From a virus, in the IMG/VR virus record IMGVR_UViG_3300010938_000009, positions 40,284 to 104,283 of that record: a stretch of DNA of 64,000 nucleotides; one strand, 5' to 3'. The position numbers were made by a program, and so were the translations under genes. Below, piece by piece: positions 25,011 to 32,677 of this stretch (its first letter is position 1; each line of letters opens with the position of its first letter). The notes beneath the pieces were generated by a model that did no database searches, had not been told where the DNA came from, and worked only from the letters and a program-made list of their open reading frames with translations.

Positions 25011-26105
25011 TTAAGTCTTTCCTCTAGCCTTTTTAATAATTTCTATAATTTCTTTATCAGCTTGGAACATTTCTCTACAATTTTCTAAGATGTATAACTC
25101 ATGAAGTATGTTAAAACATAACTCTCTTGGAATAGTTTTAACAAAACCGATAATATTTTCTTCTTCTTTTTTAGTTAATTTCTTGTTACTTTTTCTTGAC
25201 TTAAGGTTATCCATTAAGTCATCACAAGTATATTTAAGTAAATCAATTCTACCACCTGTTTCAGAATTAGAATACTTTTCAAGTCTTTCTTTAAAGTCTG
25301 GAAAGTTTTTGATAATATCATTAGCTGAAATAGGTTTATCTTTATTTTTAAGTGAAGACATAAAAGCCACTGTAGCTTCATGTCCTATTAGACCATAACA
25401 TAGTTCTTGTAATAAAGGTAGTGGAGTTTTAGCGGCGATTAGTCTGTTAACGCTGTCCCAACTACGTCTACTAGGTTTAACTTCTTCTAATGTAAATTCT
25501 TCTAGTTTACTTTGAAGTAATTCAGGTTGATCTACAATAAAGTTAATTACTTCTTTAGAAAAGTTAGTGTTTTTAGCATACTCTATCCACTCTTGTACTG
25601 ATGGGGATAGTTTAATATGACAAAACCTATCCATTAAAGCTTTATCTGACACATCTGTTACTATATAATCTTCTGTATTTGGATTTTGGGCGGCGATAAC
25701 ATATACATTTTCAGGTAATGTAATAGTATGCATTTTTCTATCCAACACTAGTTGAAATACCGCTTGCAATACGTCTCTTCTAGCTCTGTTAAATTCATCT
25801 AGAAAAATAATACCATATTTCTTAGGGTTTTTATTAGCCCAATCAATTAGCTCTGTTAGCCATTTTGGAGTCATAAAAACTGTAGTTGTTTTATTGCCTG
25901 ACTTATCTGTACCAAAATCAGGTAGACCTAATAAATCTCCTACATCTTGTGTACCTAGTCTTAGGTCAACAAATTTATGTCCACCTTCCTCTGCAAACTG
26001 CTTTACAGCTTGTGATTTACCTATTCCATGATGTCCAATTACCAATGGCGCAATATTTGACTGAAACAAATAAGGTAATGCCTCTTTGAATGTACTAATA
26101 AACAT
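25011..26105 (-). CDS. MoxR-type AAA+ ATPase
   Basis: This 364-residue protein has Walker A GHHGIGKS, Walker B IIFLDEFNRA, sensor region AAQNPNTEDY and arginine-finger region LMDRFCHIKL, the MoxR order. It should form a hexameric ring that remodels protein complexes, with the VWA protein at 22611 as adaptor. The two genes are three bases apart. MoxR-VWA pairs are common in bacteria; their job in phages is not settled. Confidence 0.92.
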   Translation of the reverse strand: MFISTFKEALPYLFQSNIAPLVIGHHGIGKSQAVKQFAEEGGHKFVDLRLGTQDVGDLLGLPDFGTDKSGNKTTTVFMTPKWLTELIDWANKNPKKYGIIFLDEFNRARRDVLQAVFQLVLDRKMHTITLPENVYVIAAQNPNTEDYIVTDVSDKALMDRFCHIKLSPSVQEWIEYAKNTNFSKEVINFIVDQPELLQSKLEEFTLEEVKPSRRSWDSVNRLIAAKTPLPLLQELCYGLIGHEATVAFMSSLKNKDKPISANDIIKNFPDFKERLEKYSNSETGGRIDLLKYTCDDLMDNLKSRKSNKKLTKKEEENIIGFVKTIPRELCFNILHELYILENCREMFQADKEIIEIIKKARGKT

Positions 26106-26173
26106 AATTTTCTCTCCTTTATTTAGTCTTATTTAAAAATTTAAATCTAAGTTAAGTAGTCTAGTTCGATTAT

Positions 26174-26362
26174 CTATTTTCCTATTAATTTAATTAAAGT
26201 TTTACTTAATTTTTTAATTGTTGATTTTTTAAAAACTATTTTATTTTCAAAATTAAAGTGATTTAAACCTACATATTCTTGGTCATTAAAAATATAATGT
26301 TCTACCGATAGTTTATCATTGATTTTATATTTTTTCAAAACTTTTATTTGTTCTTGCTCCAT
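26174..26362 (-). CDS. Small hypothetical protein
   Basis: This 62-residue basic protein has alternating short strands (VEHYIFNDQEYVGLNHF) and a Lys-rich helix. No family recognised. It follows the MoxR gene in a run of very small genes. Confidence 0.5.
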   Translation of the reverse strand: MEQEQIKVLKKYKINDKLSVEHYIFNDQEYVGLNHFNFENKIVFKKSTIKKLSKTLIKLIGK

Positions 26363-26373
26363 TTTAGCCTTTC

Positions 26374-26655
26374 TTAAAAAATTATTATTTGTTCATAATT
26401 TATAGGTAATACTATAAAACCTTCTATAATCTGATTATTATAGATTATTCCATAAGTTTCATTTATATAATATTTTCTACATTTAGTTTTACCTATAACA
26501 AATAAAGGTTTAATTTCTGCAATAGGAGGTATTTCTGAATCTTTTAAAAACCTTCTTTTACTTAGATCTGTGTTATTAATATATTCTTCAAATTTAACTT
26601 TTTTCTTTTTTATGAAAAATTCTTTTATCGTTTTTAGCATTTTTAATCTCTTCAT
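26374..26655 (-). CDS. Small hypothetical protein
   Basis: This 93-residue protein has a Lys-rich N-terminus and a beta-rich C-terminal half (PPIAEIKPLFVIGKTKCRKYY). ATG 26655 has AAGGAA at good spacing; it overlaps the gene before by 62 bases. A second ATG six codons on is possible. Function unknown. Confidence 0.5.
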   Translation of the reverse strand: MKRLKMLKTIKEFFIKKKKVKFEEYINNTDLSKRRFLKDSEIPPIAEIKPLFVIGKTKCRKYYINETYGIIYNNQIIEGFIVLPINYEQIIIF

Positions 26656-26926
26656 TTTTATTCCTTGATTTAAAATAATCTTCTTTTTCTTTACGTTTCA
26701 TTTCCTGATAATACTTCATAACTTTTTCATCAGCTTTACCTCTTTTAAGAGTTTCTTCCACCTCTTTTATAGCCAGTGCCGCCATTTGTTTGCTAGGATA
26801 TAATCCACAAATAGTACCTTTATTATCTACTAAAACGTACCATTTTCCTGTAGCTTTTAAATTATACTCCGGATATTCTGTACTCCACTCACCTCTTTCT
26901 TGAATAACTAATTCTAATTTACTCAT
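26594..26926 (-). CDS. Hypothetical protein with charged tail
   Basis: This 110-residue protein has an N-terminal beta-rich half (GKWYVLVDNKGTICGLYPSK) and a C-terminal half that is almost entirely Lys/Glu/Asn. The tail overlaps the next gene's start, which may explain its unusual composition. No family recognised. Confidence 0.55.
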   Translation of the reverse strand: MSKLELVIQERGEWSTEYPEYNLKATGKWYVLVDNKGTICGLYPSKQMAALAIKEVEETLKRGKADEKVMKYYQEMKRKEKEDYFKSRNKNEEIKNAKNDKRIFHKKEKS

Positions 26927-26936
26927 ATAACTCCTT

Positions 26937-27176
26937 TTATAAGTATAGATTTTTTACTAAATCTTTATTATCTACTCTAACGCATAACTGTTCTATTTTA
27001 GTTTCATAATATCTTGCTAACTCTTTTGTTTTTACTTTAACTAGATCATAAAGATAACCTTCTTGTTTACCTCTAATTGGTAATGTTACATCTATTACTT
27101 GTAAGTAACAATTTTTATCTGATCTATAAAACATATCTCCAACTTTATATTTAGGTTTTCTTTTTTTAATATTCAT
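26937..27176 (-). CDS. KOW/SH3-like small protein with LY-tail ending
   Basis: This 79-residue protein opens with YKVGDMFYRSDKNCYLQVIDV, a small beta-barrel start, and ends NKDLVKNLYL. Both features recur in the rightward LY-tail array (compare the products at 38263 and 40016), so this is a leftward member of the same family. Confidence 0.65.
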   Translation of the reverse strand: MNIKKRKPKYKVGDMFYRSDKNCYLQVIDVTLPIRGKQEGYLYDLVKVKTKELARYYETKIEQLCVRVDNKDLVKNLYL

Positions 27177-27313
27177 ATTTCTAATCCTTCCTGTTCTAAA
27201 GTTAACATTAGATTATCTAATTGATCTTTTAATTTTATATATTCATCATGTTCAGCTTCAATCATTTGATATTCTATTTCTTCAAGTATATTAAATAATT
27301 CTATTTCTTTCAT
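27173..27313 (-). CDS. 46-residue acidic coiled-coil protein
   Basis: ATG 27313 encodes an acidic helical peptide (KEIELFNILEEIEYQM) that ends in ATATGA, overlapping the next gene's ATG. Codon use matches neighbouring genes. A ribosome site of the GAAAGG type precedes it. Function unknown. Confidence 0.5.
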   Translation of the reverse strand: MKEIELFNILEEIEYQMIEAEHDEYIKLKDQLDNLMLTLEQEGLEI

Positions 27314-27322
27314 ATATACCTT

Positions 27323-27508
27323 TCAATGTATTAACTGACTTTTAATATATTGTTCATATATCATTTTTAATTGTTCATCATCCATATTTAATAAGTCTTC
27401 TAAAGCTTTATTTTGTGCGTATTCTAATAAATCTTCTTTATCCCAAAATTCCATATTTTCTATCAATGTTTCAATCATATCATTTTTTTGTTTGTCTGTT
27501 AGTTTCAT
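27323..27508 (-). CDS. Small acidic helical protein
   Basis: ATG 27508 with AAAGG upstream gives 61 residues; an upstream TTG would lie in the protease gene. The sequence (WDKEDLLEYAQNKALEDLLN) is acidic and helical, like short phage proteins of unknown role that may mimic DNA or bind partner proteins. Confidence 0.55.
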   Translation of the reverse strand: MKLTDKQKNDMIETLIENMEFWDKEDLLEYAQNKALEDLLNMDDEQLKMIYEQYIKSQLIH

Positions 27509-28196
27509 TGTTTGCCTTTGGTGCAAGTTTTATATTAAATATTGTTTTAGCTAATTTTCCTGTATATATAGCCGTAGCCTGACTAGTACCTTCCCAACAT
27601 ACATTATAAAAACAAGATTTACCTATTTCATAGGTATGAACAATTATACCGTAATTACTTTTTTCATGTAAGGTATTATTATTTTTTAAATTACCTACTA
27701 CAATAAGATTTTTAATATTAGTGTAACAAGCAGGATATACGTCACAAGTTTTTGTTGTAAGGTTTTTACTATCATTTCCAGCACTTACTACAACTTTTAT
27801 ACCTAAATCACTAGCTTTTGATATAACAAAATATTCTTTAGTTATAAATTTCTTTCCAGATAATGATATATTAAGTAAATCTACTTTATTTATAATAGCT
27901 TTATCTACTGCTTTGTAAACTGTGCTAACGTCTTTTATATTATATTTATATATAACCAAACAATAATCTATTGTACCAAGATTTTCTACAATTGTCAAAG
28001 CTATATTTGTGCCATGTCCGTTAAAATCTCTACCAATCCCTTTTTTATTAGTTTCAAAGTCATAATGCCCTTTAGAGCAAAGTTTTATATTGCCTAATTT
28101 AGTTAAATCTAATCCAGTGTCAATTATCCCAATTTTTACTTGGGCGGCATAAACCAAATTTATGTTCAATATAAGTAATATTAATAATTTTAACAT
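27480..28196 (-). CDS. Exported subtilisin-like serine protease
   Basis: This 238-residue protein has a signal peptide (KLLILLILNINLVYAA), then the full S8 triad: Asp26 in IGIIDTGLD, His61 in FNGHGTNI and Ser in WEGTSQATA (near residue 203), plus the oxyanion Asn in VVSAGNDS. There is no visible propeptide between signal and catalytic Asp. It should be secreted to the periplasm or outside. Exported subtilases are rare in phages; possible jobs are release of progeny, cutting surface receptors or attack on competitors. It overlaps the genes on both sides. Confidence 0.9.
   Translation of the reverse strand: MLKLLILLILNINLVYAAQVKIGIIDTGLDLTKLGNIKLCSKGHYDFETNKKGIGRDFNGHGTNIALTIVENLGTIDYCLVIYKYNIKDVSTVYKAVDKAIINKVDLLNISLSGKKFITKEYFVISKASDLGIKVVVSAGNDSKNLTTKTCDVYPACYTNIKNLIVVGNLKNNNTLHEKSNYGIIVHTYEIGKSCFYNVCWEGTSQATAIYTGKLAKTIFNIKLAPKANNETNRQTKK
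28138..28148 (-). repeat. GCCGCCCAAGT repeat, copy 1 (inside protease signal peptide)
   Basis: An 11-base GC-rich string identical on the minus strand at 28138, 33398 and 33883. This copy encodes Ala-Ala-Gln-Val at the predicted signal-peptide cleavage site. Confidence 0.6.
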
Positions 28197-28420
28197 TATT
28201 TATCCTTTCTAACGTCTTTATCATCTTTATATAATAAAGTAGCTGTTTCTAAGTCAACTTTAGAACAAAACCTATTAACAAAACTAGCTGTTAAGTGTAA
28301 ACATTCGTCATTTTCTTCTTTTCTAACAAATACTACGTCATTTAAGGTATTTATAACAAAATATATCTCTTTAGTTCCTACGTCTATTATATAGTCGTTC
28401 TTTTTAAATTTACACGCCAT
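28196..28420 (-). CDS. Small beta-barrel-like protein with LY-tail
   Basis: This 74-residue protein starts CKFKKNDYIIDVGTKEIYFV, like the KxGD-type members, and has DLETATLLYKDD near its end, with a ten-residue charged extension after the LY. Its ATG lies inside the Leu-Ile-Tyr-Gly codons of the upstream gene. It belongs to the LY-tail family. Confidence 0.6.
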   Translation of the reverse strand: MACKFKKNDYIIDVGTKEIYFVINTLNDVVFVRKEENDECLHLTASFVNRFCSKVDLETATLLYKDDKDVRKDK

Positions 28421-29030
28421 AAATTAATTCCAACTCTTCGTTTTTATAAGAATCTATAACTTTTTGAATTTCATTATTTAAAGTATCTTTTTCTTTTATT
28501 AAACTGTTTAATTCTTCTTGGTAAGAGTTAACTTTAGTTTTTAATTCATTTGTTTGATTATTATAAGCAACTATTTTAGCTTTAAAAAGATCACAAGCTT
28601 GTTGATGACTCGCAATCGCATCATCAATAGCTTTGAAATGATTTGTTCTAATACCTTCTTTTTTAAGGTTTTTTAATAATATTATATTACTGCTTTTATT
28701 ATAATATTTCTCAGGGTTAAAATAAGTAATTTTAACTAATTTTTCAGGATTAAATATAATTTCAACAGTAGGACTAACAGAAATATAAAATTTAGATAGT
28801 TTTTCAACTTTAACTTTATCATTTGTTCTACTTTTTATAGAATTTAATTCCAAATTAGCAGTTTCTAAACTATTATAAACTTTAACTTTATAAAGATTAG
28901 ATTTCTGTGGAGTCATAAACATTACTTTAGTACCATAACCTTTGTATAATAAAGTTTTGCCTTGACTCTTTTTAGTTATAACATAATAGTTATTAAAATC
29001 ATAATAGTTCACTTCAAATTTAAAACTCAT
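28410..29030 (-). CDS. Hypothetical protein with coiled coil and LY-tail
   Basis: This 206-residue protein has a beta-rich N-terminal half (residues 1-110) and a coiled coil (about 125-195), ending KNEELELIYGV, the LY-tail motif. It is the largest member carrying this ending. The next gene starts inside the final codons. Confidence 0.6.
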   Translation of the reverse strand: MSFKFEVNYYDFNNYYVITKKSQGKTLLYKGYGTKVMFMTPQKSNLYKVKVYNSLETANLELNSIKSRTNDKVKVEKLSKFYISVSPTVEIIFNPEKLVKITYFNPEKYYNKSSNIILLKNLKKEGIRTNHFKAIDDAIASHQQACDLFKAKIVAYNNQTNELKTKVNSYQEELNSLIKEKDTLNNEIQKVIDSYKNEELELIYGV

Positions 29031-29191
29031 TGTATAGTCCTTTCTTCATACAGATAATCTAATTTTTCTGGATGTATTTCTAATTCTTTTTTAGCTTTAA
29101 ACTTTTCTCGGTCAATATCTTGATAAAACTTATAAGTTTCAATGTAGCCTGTATTTTTATCTCTAATGTATAATACAAACTTTTTAGTCAT
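29027..29191 (-). CDS. 54-residue basic protein
   Basis: ATG 29191 encodes a Lys/Glu-rich peptide (KKFVLYIRDKNTGYIETYKF) whose stop overlaps the next ATG (ATGA-type). Near its end EKLDYLYEE loosely recalls the LY-tail. Function unknown. Confidence 0.5.
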   Translation of the reverse strand: MTKKFVLYIRDKNTGYIETYKFYQDIDREKFKAKKELEIHPEKLDYLYEERTIQ

Positions 29192-29193
29192 GT

Positions 29194-29463
29194 TTAATCA
29201 CATGAGTTACTACACCACCATTGTGTAATATAATCCTTTCCTATTTTCTTATAACTACTATATCCATAAAATCCGTATCCTGATGGATGTCTGTTACATT
29301 GTAATTGGATTAGCCTAGCTTTTTCTACATCAATAGGCATATCAGATACCACAGTAAAAATCCATTCTCCGTAACCTTTTGTTGGTTTAAATGTCATATC
29401 TAAATGTGATATACCGTAAAGATTCACAATATTTGGATCTAATTTTTCTAATTGGTTTACCAT
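29194..29463 (-). CDS. Hypothetical protein, start fixed by promoter
   Basis: I choose ATG 29463 (89 residues), which has AAGGAAGG directly upstream; an earlier GTG at 29490 would lie within the -10 region of the promoter. The sequence is rich in Tyr, Gly and Cys near its end (GYGFYGYSSY, WWCSNSC). No family recognised. Confidence 0.6.
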   Translation of the reverse strand: MVNQLEKLDPNIVNLYGISHLDMTFKPTKGYGEWIFTVVSDMPIDVEKARLIQLQCNRHPSGYGFYGYSSYKKIGKDYITQWWCSNSCD

Positions 29464-29480
29464 AACCTTCCTTTTAAAGG

Positions 29481-29509
29481 AGTTTATCACAACTAAAAAC
29501 TATTGTCAA
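29481..29509 (-). promoter_or_regulatory. Sigma70-type promoter at 29.5 kb
   Basis: Minus-strand TTGACA, 17 bases, TAAACT, ending about 18 bases before the ATG at 29463, with a short leader carrying the ribosome site. It can drive the leftward run of small genes down to the MoxR region. Confidence 0.8.
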
Positions 29510-29606
29510 CCACAAACTTTCTTTTTATTTTTAATTTTTCTTTTATTATTCAATAAACTAATTATCATATAAGTATTATTATAATATAAGTATATTATAG
29601 TATACT

Positions 29607-29641
29607 AATTAATATAATTATTTATTATAATTATATTAATT
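29607..29641. repeat. Perfect 15-base AT-only inverted repeat
   Basis: A 15-base arm (29607-29621) pairs perfectly with 29627-29641 around a five-base loop, with no G or C at all. It lies in a 165-base AT-rich gap between the Cro/CI-like gene and the 29.5 kb promoter. It could end the upstream transcript, bind an AT-hook type protein or mark an unwinding site. Confidence 0.7.
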
Positions 29642-29655
29642 TATTATAATACTAT

Positions 29656-30057
29656 CTAGTTACTACCTAAGTCTTTGTTAATTGATAGTTTAATATAATC
29701 TTTATCTAAATCAGTTAGGTTATATAACTTTTGTACTATTTCTAGTGTTATATCTGTTAACATATCTACGTCTATAACATTAATGTAATAACTAGAATTA
29801 ACTAATTCTATTATAGCTTTTTTGTATTTCTCTATATCATTAACAGTCATAACCTTAGTTATAATGATATCCTCTTTTTTTATCTTTAAAACATCTAATA
29901 ACTTATTAAGATATACTTCACTAACTTGATTAGGACTATTCAACATTCTACTTAAACTACTTTGGGCGACTCCCATTAGTTGAGCTACTTTTGACACATT
30001 ACTGTGTTTATCAATTAGCCGTCTTAGTTCTTTTTTAAACTCTTTAACATTATCCAT
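29656..30057 (-). CDS. Cro/CI-type HTH regulator
   Basis: This 133-residue protein has an N-terminal helix-turn-helix: SKVAQLMGVAQSSLSRMLN (about residues 21-39), typical of the HTH_3 class, followed by a helical C-terminal region likely for dimerisation. It could repress promoters in the 29-36 kb region. No integrase is in the window, so a lysogeny role is not shown. Confidence 0.75.
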   Translation of the reverse strand: MDNVKEFKKELRRLIDKHSNVSKVAQLMGVAQSSLSRMLNSPNQVSEVYLNKLLDVLKIKKEDIIITKVMTVNDIEKYKKAIIELVNSSYYINVIDVDMLTDITLEIVQKLYNLTDLDKDYIKLSINKDLGSN

Positions 30058-30069
30058 ATTATTTCCTTT

Positions 30070-30318
30070 CTATATTCCCCAGAAACTATCATCATCATTA
30101 TCATAGATACTAATAAAGGCATTATCCTCAACGTCTAAGTCTGTTAAGGTATCGTTATCCAACTCTTTATCGTCAATCATAATACCTTCTAATTCATCTA
30201 ATGCCTTGCTTAAATGATAATACAAATGATCATACTTAGTAGTATTATCAGATTCACTTTTAGTCTTAATAATACTAGAAATTTCATATAGTTTACTTCT
30301 AATTTCTCTATTATTCAT
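30070..30318 (-). CDS. Acidic hypothetical protein
   Basis: This 82-residue protein has a helical N-terminal half and a strongly acidic C-terminal half (DDKELDNDTLTDLDVED, then DNDDDSFWGI). The acidic end could mimic nucleic acid, but nothing proves it. It directly precedes the HTH regulator gene. Confidence 0.5.
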   Translation of the reverse strand: MNNREIRSKLYEISSIIKTKSESDNTTKYDHLYYHLSKALDELEGIMIDDKELDNDTLTDLDVEDNAFISIYDNDDDSFWGI

Positions 30319-30319
30319 A

Positions 30320-30490
30320 TTATTCTCCTTTTAAAGCTTTCAAATTCATAGTTAAACACCAAATATTAAAAGCGGCTAATATTACACTTGCTAAACTAAG
30401 ATTTGTATTTCCTAAACTAAACATAACCATGGCAGTAAAGCTACAAAAGCCTATTGCTATACAATTACATACTATTAAAAACTTTAACAT
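30320..30490 (-). CDS. Small two-span membrane protein
   Basis: ATG 30490 with AAAGGAC upstream gives 56 residues made of two hydrophobic segments (FLIVCNCIAIGFCSF and LSLASVILAAFNIWCL). Upstream start codons would overlap the preceding gene. Function unknown. Confidence 0.6.
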   Translation of the reverse strand: MLKFLIVCNCIAIGFCSFTAMVMFSLGNTNLSLASVILAAFNIWCLTMNLKALKGE

Positions 30491-30503
30491 AAAAATGTCC
30501 TTT

Positions 30504-30734
30504 CTATTTATCACATTTATTTTCACAGCCTGAACAATTAGAACAAGATTTACTAGCTAGTTCTAGCTCTATATCATCCAATGCCCGTCTTAATTGTTCA
30601 AAAGGCGACTCTTCTATAGTACCGTCATGATAATTATCAAGAGCCTTTTGAAATCCCATATTAGCCACATATTCTAATGTTTGTTCATTTTCATCTACTT
30701 CTTTAGTTTCCTTTTTTGTTTTTTTCTTAACCAT
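30504..30734 (-). CDS. Small protein with Cys cluster
   Basis: This 76-residue protein has a Lys/Glu N-terminus and a terminal cluster CSNCSGCENKC that could bind a metal. No family recognised. Confidence 0.55.
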   Translation of the reverse strand: MVKKKTKKETKEVDENEQTLEYVANMGFQKALDNYHDGTIEESPFEQLRRALDDIELELASKSCSNCSGCENKCDK

Positions 30735-30746
30735 ATATTATCCTCT

Positions 30747-30983
30747 CTATTTTAGAACTCTGAAACCTTTTCTATAGGTTATACTATTATTATTTTTATT
30801 TAACCACTCATTTAAGTAATTAGTTATTTTATTAGTTAAGTCTATCATTTCAGGAGTTAATGCTTTGTTTTGTAAAGTTTTTAACATTTCTAAACTATCT
30901 ATAACCTTTTTATGATATAATGATTTATTTTTTATGTTTTGATGCAATTCTAGTAATTCAATTAATAATTCTGATCTATTCAT
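30747..30983 (-). CDS. Small helical protein
   Basis: This 78-residue, Leu/Lys/Asn-rich protein appears fully helical. It starts at ATG 30983 with AAGGAAA upstream. Function unknown. Confidence 0.5.
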   Translation of the reverse strand: MNRSELLIELLELHQNIKNKSLYHKKVIDSLEMLKTLQNKALTPEMIDLTNKITNYLNEWLNKNNNSITYRKGFRVLK

Positions 30984-30997
30984 ATAATTTCCTTTCC

Positions 30998-31501
30998 TTA
31001 TAATTCTGTTACACTATTAAGATATACAGTAACATAACTACCTGAAATTAGTTGCTGTATTTCTAACTCTACTACTAACTTATTAGAACTATTAAAACTA
31101 AATTTAAACTTATGCCTATAAGTACCTGTATTTACTAATTGTACTCCATTACTAGCTTGACCACTAATATTACCTACGAATACACTAGCATTACTCCCTG
31201 TTAATACAGCTAATGGAGTAATTACAACATTATCAAGTATATCTAAATCAACTAATGCGCCAATAGTTATAGTAGCTAAACTATTATTACTATTAGGATA
31301 AACTAATGAATTACTAATAGTAGCTATTTGATTATTGTAGTCGTTATATAATTCAACTATACCTCCATTAGGCATATAGTATCTACCTTCAAAGTCTTCA
31401 CTAGATAATACTTCAATAGTCCTTTCAGTATCTTTTCCTTTGGTTTCGACTATATTGTCTTTACAACCTATTAATATGAATAATACTAATAATTTAAACA
31501 T
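30998..31501 (-). CDS. Phage-encoded lipoprotein
   Basis: This 167-residue protein begins MFKLLVLFILIGC, a short signal peptide with a lipobox (LIGC), so Cys13 should be lipid-modified and the rest exported. The mature part is beta-rich with many Ser, Asn and Val. Phage lipoproteins often block superinfection by masking receptors or stopping DNA entry; that role is inference here. Confidence 0.8.
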   Translation of the reverse strand: MFKLLVLFILIGCKDNIVETKGKDTERTIEVLSSEDFEGRYYMPNGGIVELYNDYNNQIATISNSLVYPNSNNSLATITIGALVDLDILDNVVITPLAVLTGSNASVFVGNISGQASNGVQLVNTGTYRHKFKFSFNSSNKLVVELEIQQLISGSYVTVYLNSVTEL

Positions 31502-31503
31502 AA

Positions 31504-31632
31504 TTACTTCCTTTCTTTATCATTAATTAAAAATATACCTAATGCTTGATAAAATAGTATTCCACTCATTACACTAATTAATACAACTATAACAAATATG
31601 CTAATAATTTTATCCCATTCCCATTCTAACAT
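31504..31632 (-). CDS. 42-residue single-span membrane protein
   Basis: ATG 31632 with AAGGAG upstream encodes a peptide with one membrane span (IISIFVIVVLISVMSGILF). It ends three bases before the lipoprotein start, so the two may be coexpressed and act together at the envelope. Confidence 0.55.
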   Translation of the reverse strand: MLEWEWDKIISIFVIVVLISVMSGILFYQALGIFLINDKERK

Positions 31633-31648
31633 TGGCTACTCCTTTCTT

Positions 31649-31732
31649 TTATTTCATTTTTAATTGTGTTTTAGTTTCACAACTATATGTAATATTTTCA
31701 ATTTTTATTAATTTTTTTAAATAATTATTCAT
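31649..31732 (-). CDS. Possible 27-residue basic peptide
   Basis: ATG 31732 overlaps the stop of the upstream gene (ATGA), giving a Lys-rich 27-residue peptide. No ribosome site is clear. Weak candidate. Confidence 0.25.
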   Translation of the reverse strand: MNNYLKKLIKIENITYSCETKTQLKMK

Positions 31733-32373
31733 TCTACTTCATTCCAAGTAGTATTATCATAATTCTTTGTTCCATGGTAAACTAATCCTACTTTATGATT
31801 ATCAGTCAAAGCTAGGTTATCGTCTTTACTAGCGTCAATATAACCTTGCTCTATTAGTTGCTCTAAACTCTCAAATACTCTGCTATGGCGCTCATTTTCT
31901 GCCTTAATTAAATTGTCTTGTTTACCGCCATAACTGTATATGTAGTTAAAATTTACGGGCATAAGTCCCCTATTTTCAAAGTCTTTAAAAACCTTAACCA
32001 TTTTAGTATAAGCATAAAATTGAGTACTAGGATTAAGTCTCATTATTTCTAACCATTTACTTAAATATACAGGACTATAGAAATCACCACTATCATGTAT
32101 TCTAACCCTTAAAACTTTACGTCTTTTAATCTCACTATCAATTACTTGTACAAATGAGTCACTTAGAGTCAATTGTAACCTTTCCTCAAATGCCCTAGCT
32201 ACATTACTAAATCTATATGTACCCATTGTAGCATAACAACCTTTCACGCATTTATCAGCCATAGGACAGGTAACTAGTCCAGTATTAGACTTATATGCTG
32301 GAATACCAAAGTTATAAGTTTTAATACCACTCATAGACTTAATCTTACTATTTTGAGTTAAGTAATTTTTCAT
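31729..32373 (-). CDS. Gp88-like Cys-motif protein
   Basis: This 214-residue protein has CPMADKCVKGCYA near residue 36, a C-x5-C-x3-C cluster typical of the phage gene-product-88 family, and RVRIHDSGDFYSPVYLSKW in the middle. The family's biochemical role is not known; the Cys cluster may hold iron or zinc. It has its own promoter and AAAGGAG site. Confidence 0.7.
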   Translation of the reverse strand: MKNYLTQNSKIKSMSGIKTYNFGIPAYKSNTGLVTCPMADKCVKGCYATMGTYRFSNVARAFEERLQLTLSDSFVQVIDSEIKRRKVLRVRIHDSGDFYSPVYLSKWLEIMRLNPSTQFYAYTKMVKVFKDFENRGLMPVNFNYIYSYGGKQDNLIKAENERHSRVFESLEQLIEQGYIDASKDDNLALTDNHKVGLVYHGTKNYDNTTWNEVE

Positions 32374-32394
32374 TTTAAACTCCTTTACAATCTA

Positions 32395-32422
32395 ATTATG
32401 ACTATAACCTAATTTATCACAA
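32395..32422 (-). promoter_or_regulatory. Promoter for the Gp88-like gene
   Basis: Minus-strand TTGTGA, 16 bases, CATAAT, about 20 bases upstream of the ATG at 32373. The motif TAGGTTATA in its spacer recurs several times in intergenic DNA between 32.4 and 35.8 kb. Confidence 0.6.
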
Positions 32423-32431
32423 TAGGTATTA

Positions 32432-32662
32432 TTACCTATCCTGCAATAAATCCCAATAATATTCTGCTTGACAGGCTTGATTTTCATACCATTTTTCATA
32501 TAATTCTTGCTGATAATTCTCATAGATATATTCTAAATCTTCATCACTTATATCTTTATTTGTATCTACATAATAGGCGCAACCGATTTGTATATCGTTC
32601 TCATATTTACCGTAAATACTTTCAATTTCTATTTCTTGTCCTAATTTATTTTTAACTAGCAT
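32432..32662 (-). CDS. Acidic, Tyr-rich small protein
   Basis: This 76-residue protein has a short beta start (NKLGQEIEIESIYGKYE) and an acidic Tyr/Trp-rich helix (LYEKWYENQACQAEYYW). Its stop codon lies in a short palindrome (ATAGGTA/TACCTAT). No family recognised. Confidence 0.5.
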   Translation of the reverse strand: MLVKNKLGQEIEIESIYGKYENDIQIGCAYYVDTNKDISDEDLEYIYENYQQELYEKWYENQACQAEYYWDLLQDR

Positions 32663-32677
32663 AAAACCTACCTTTCA

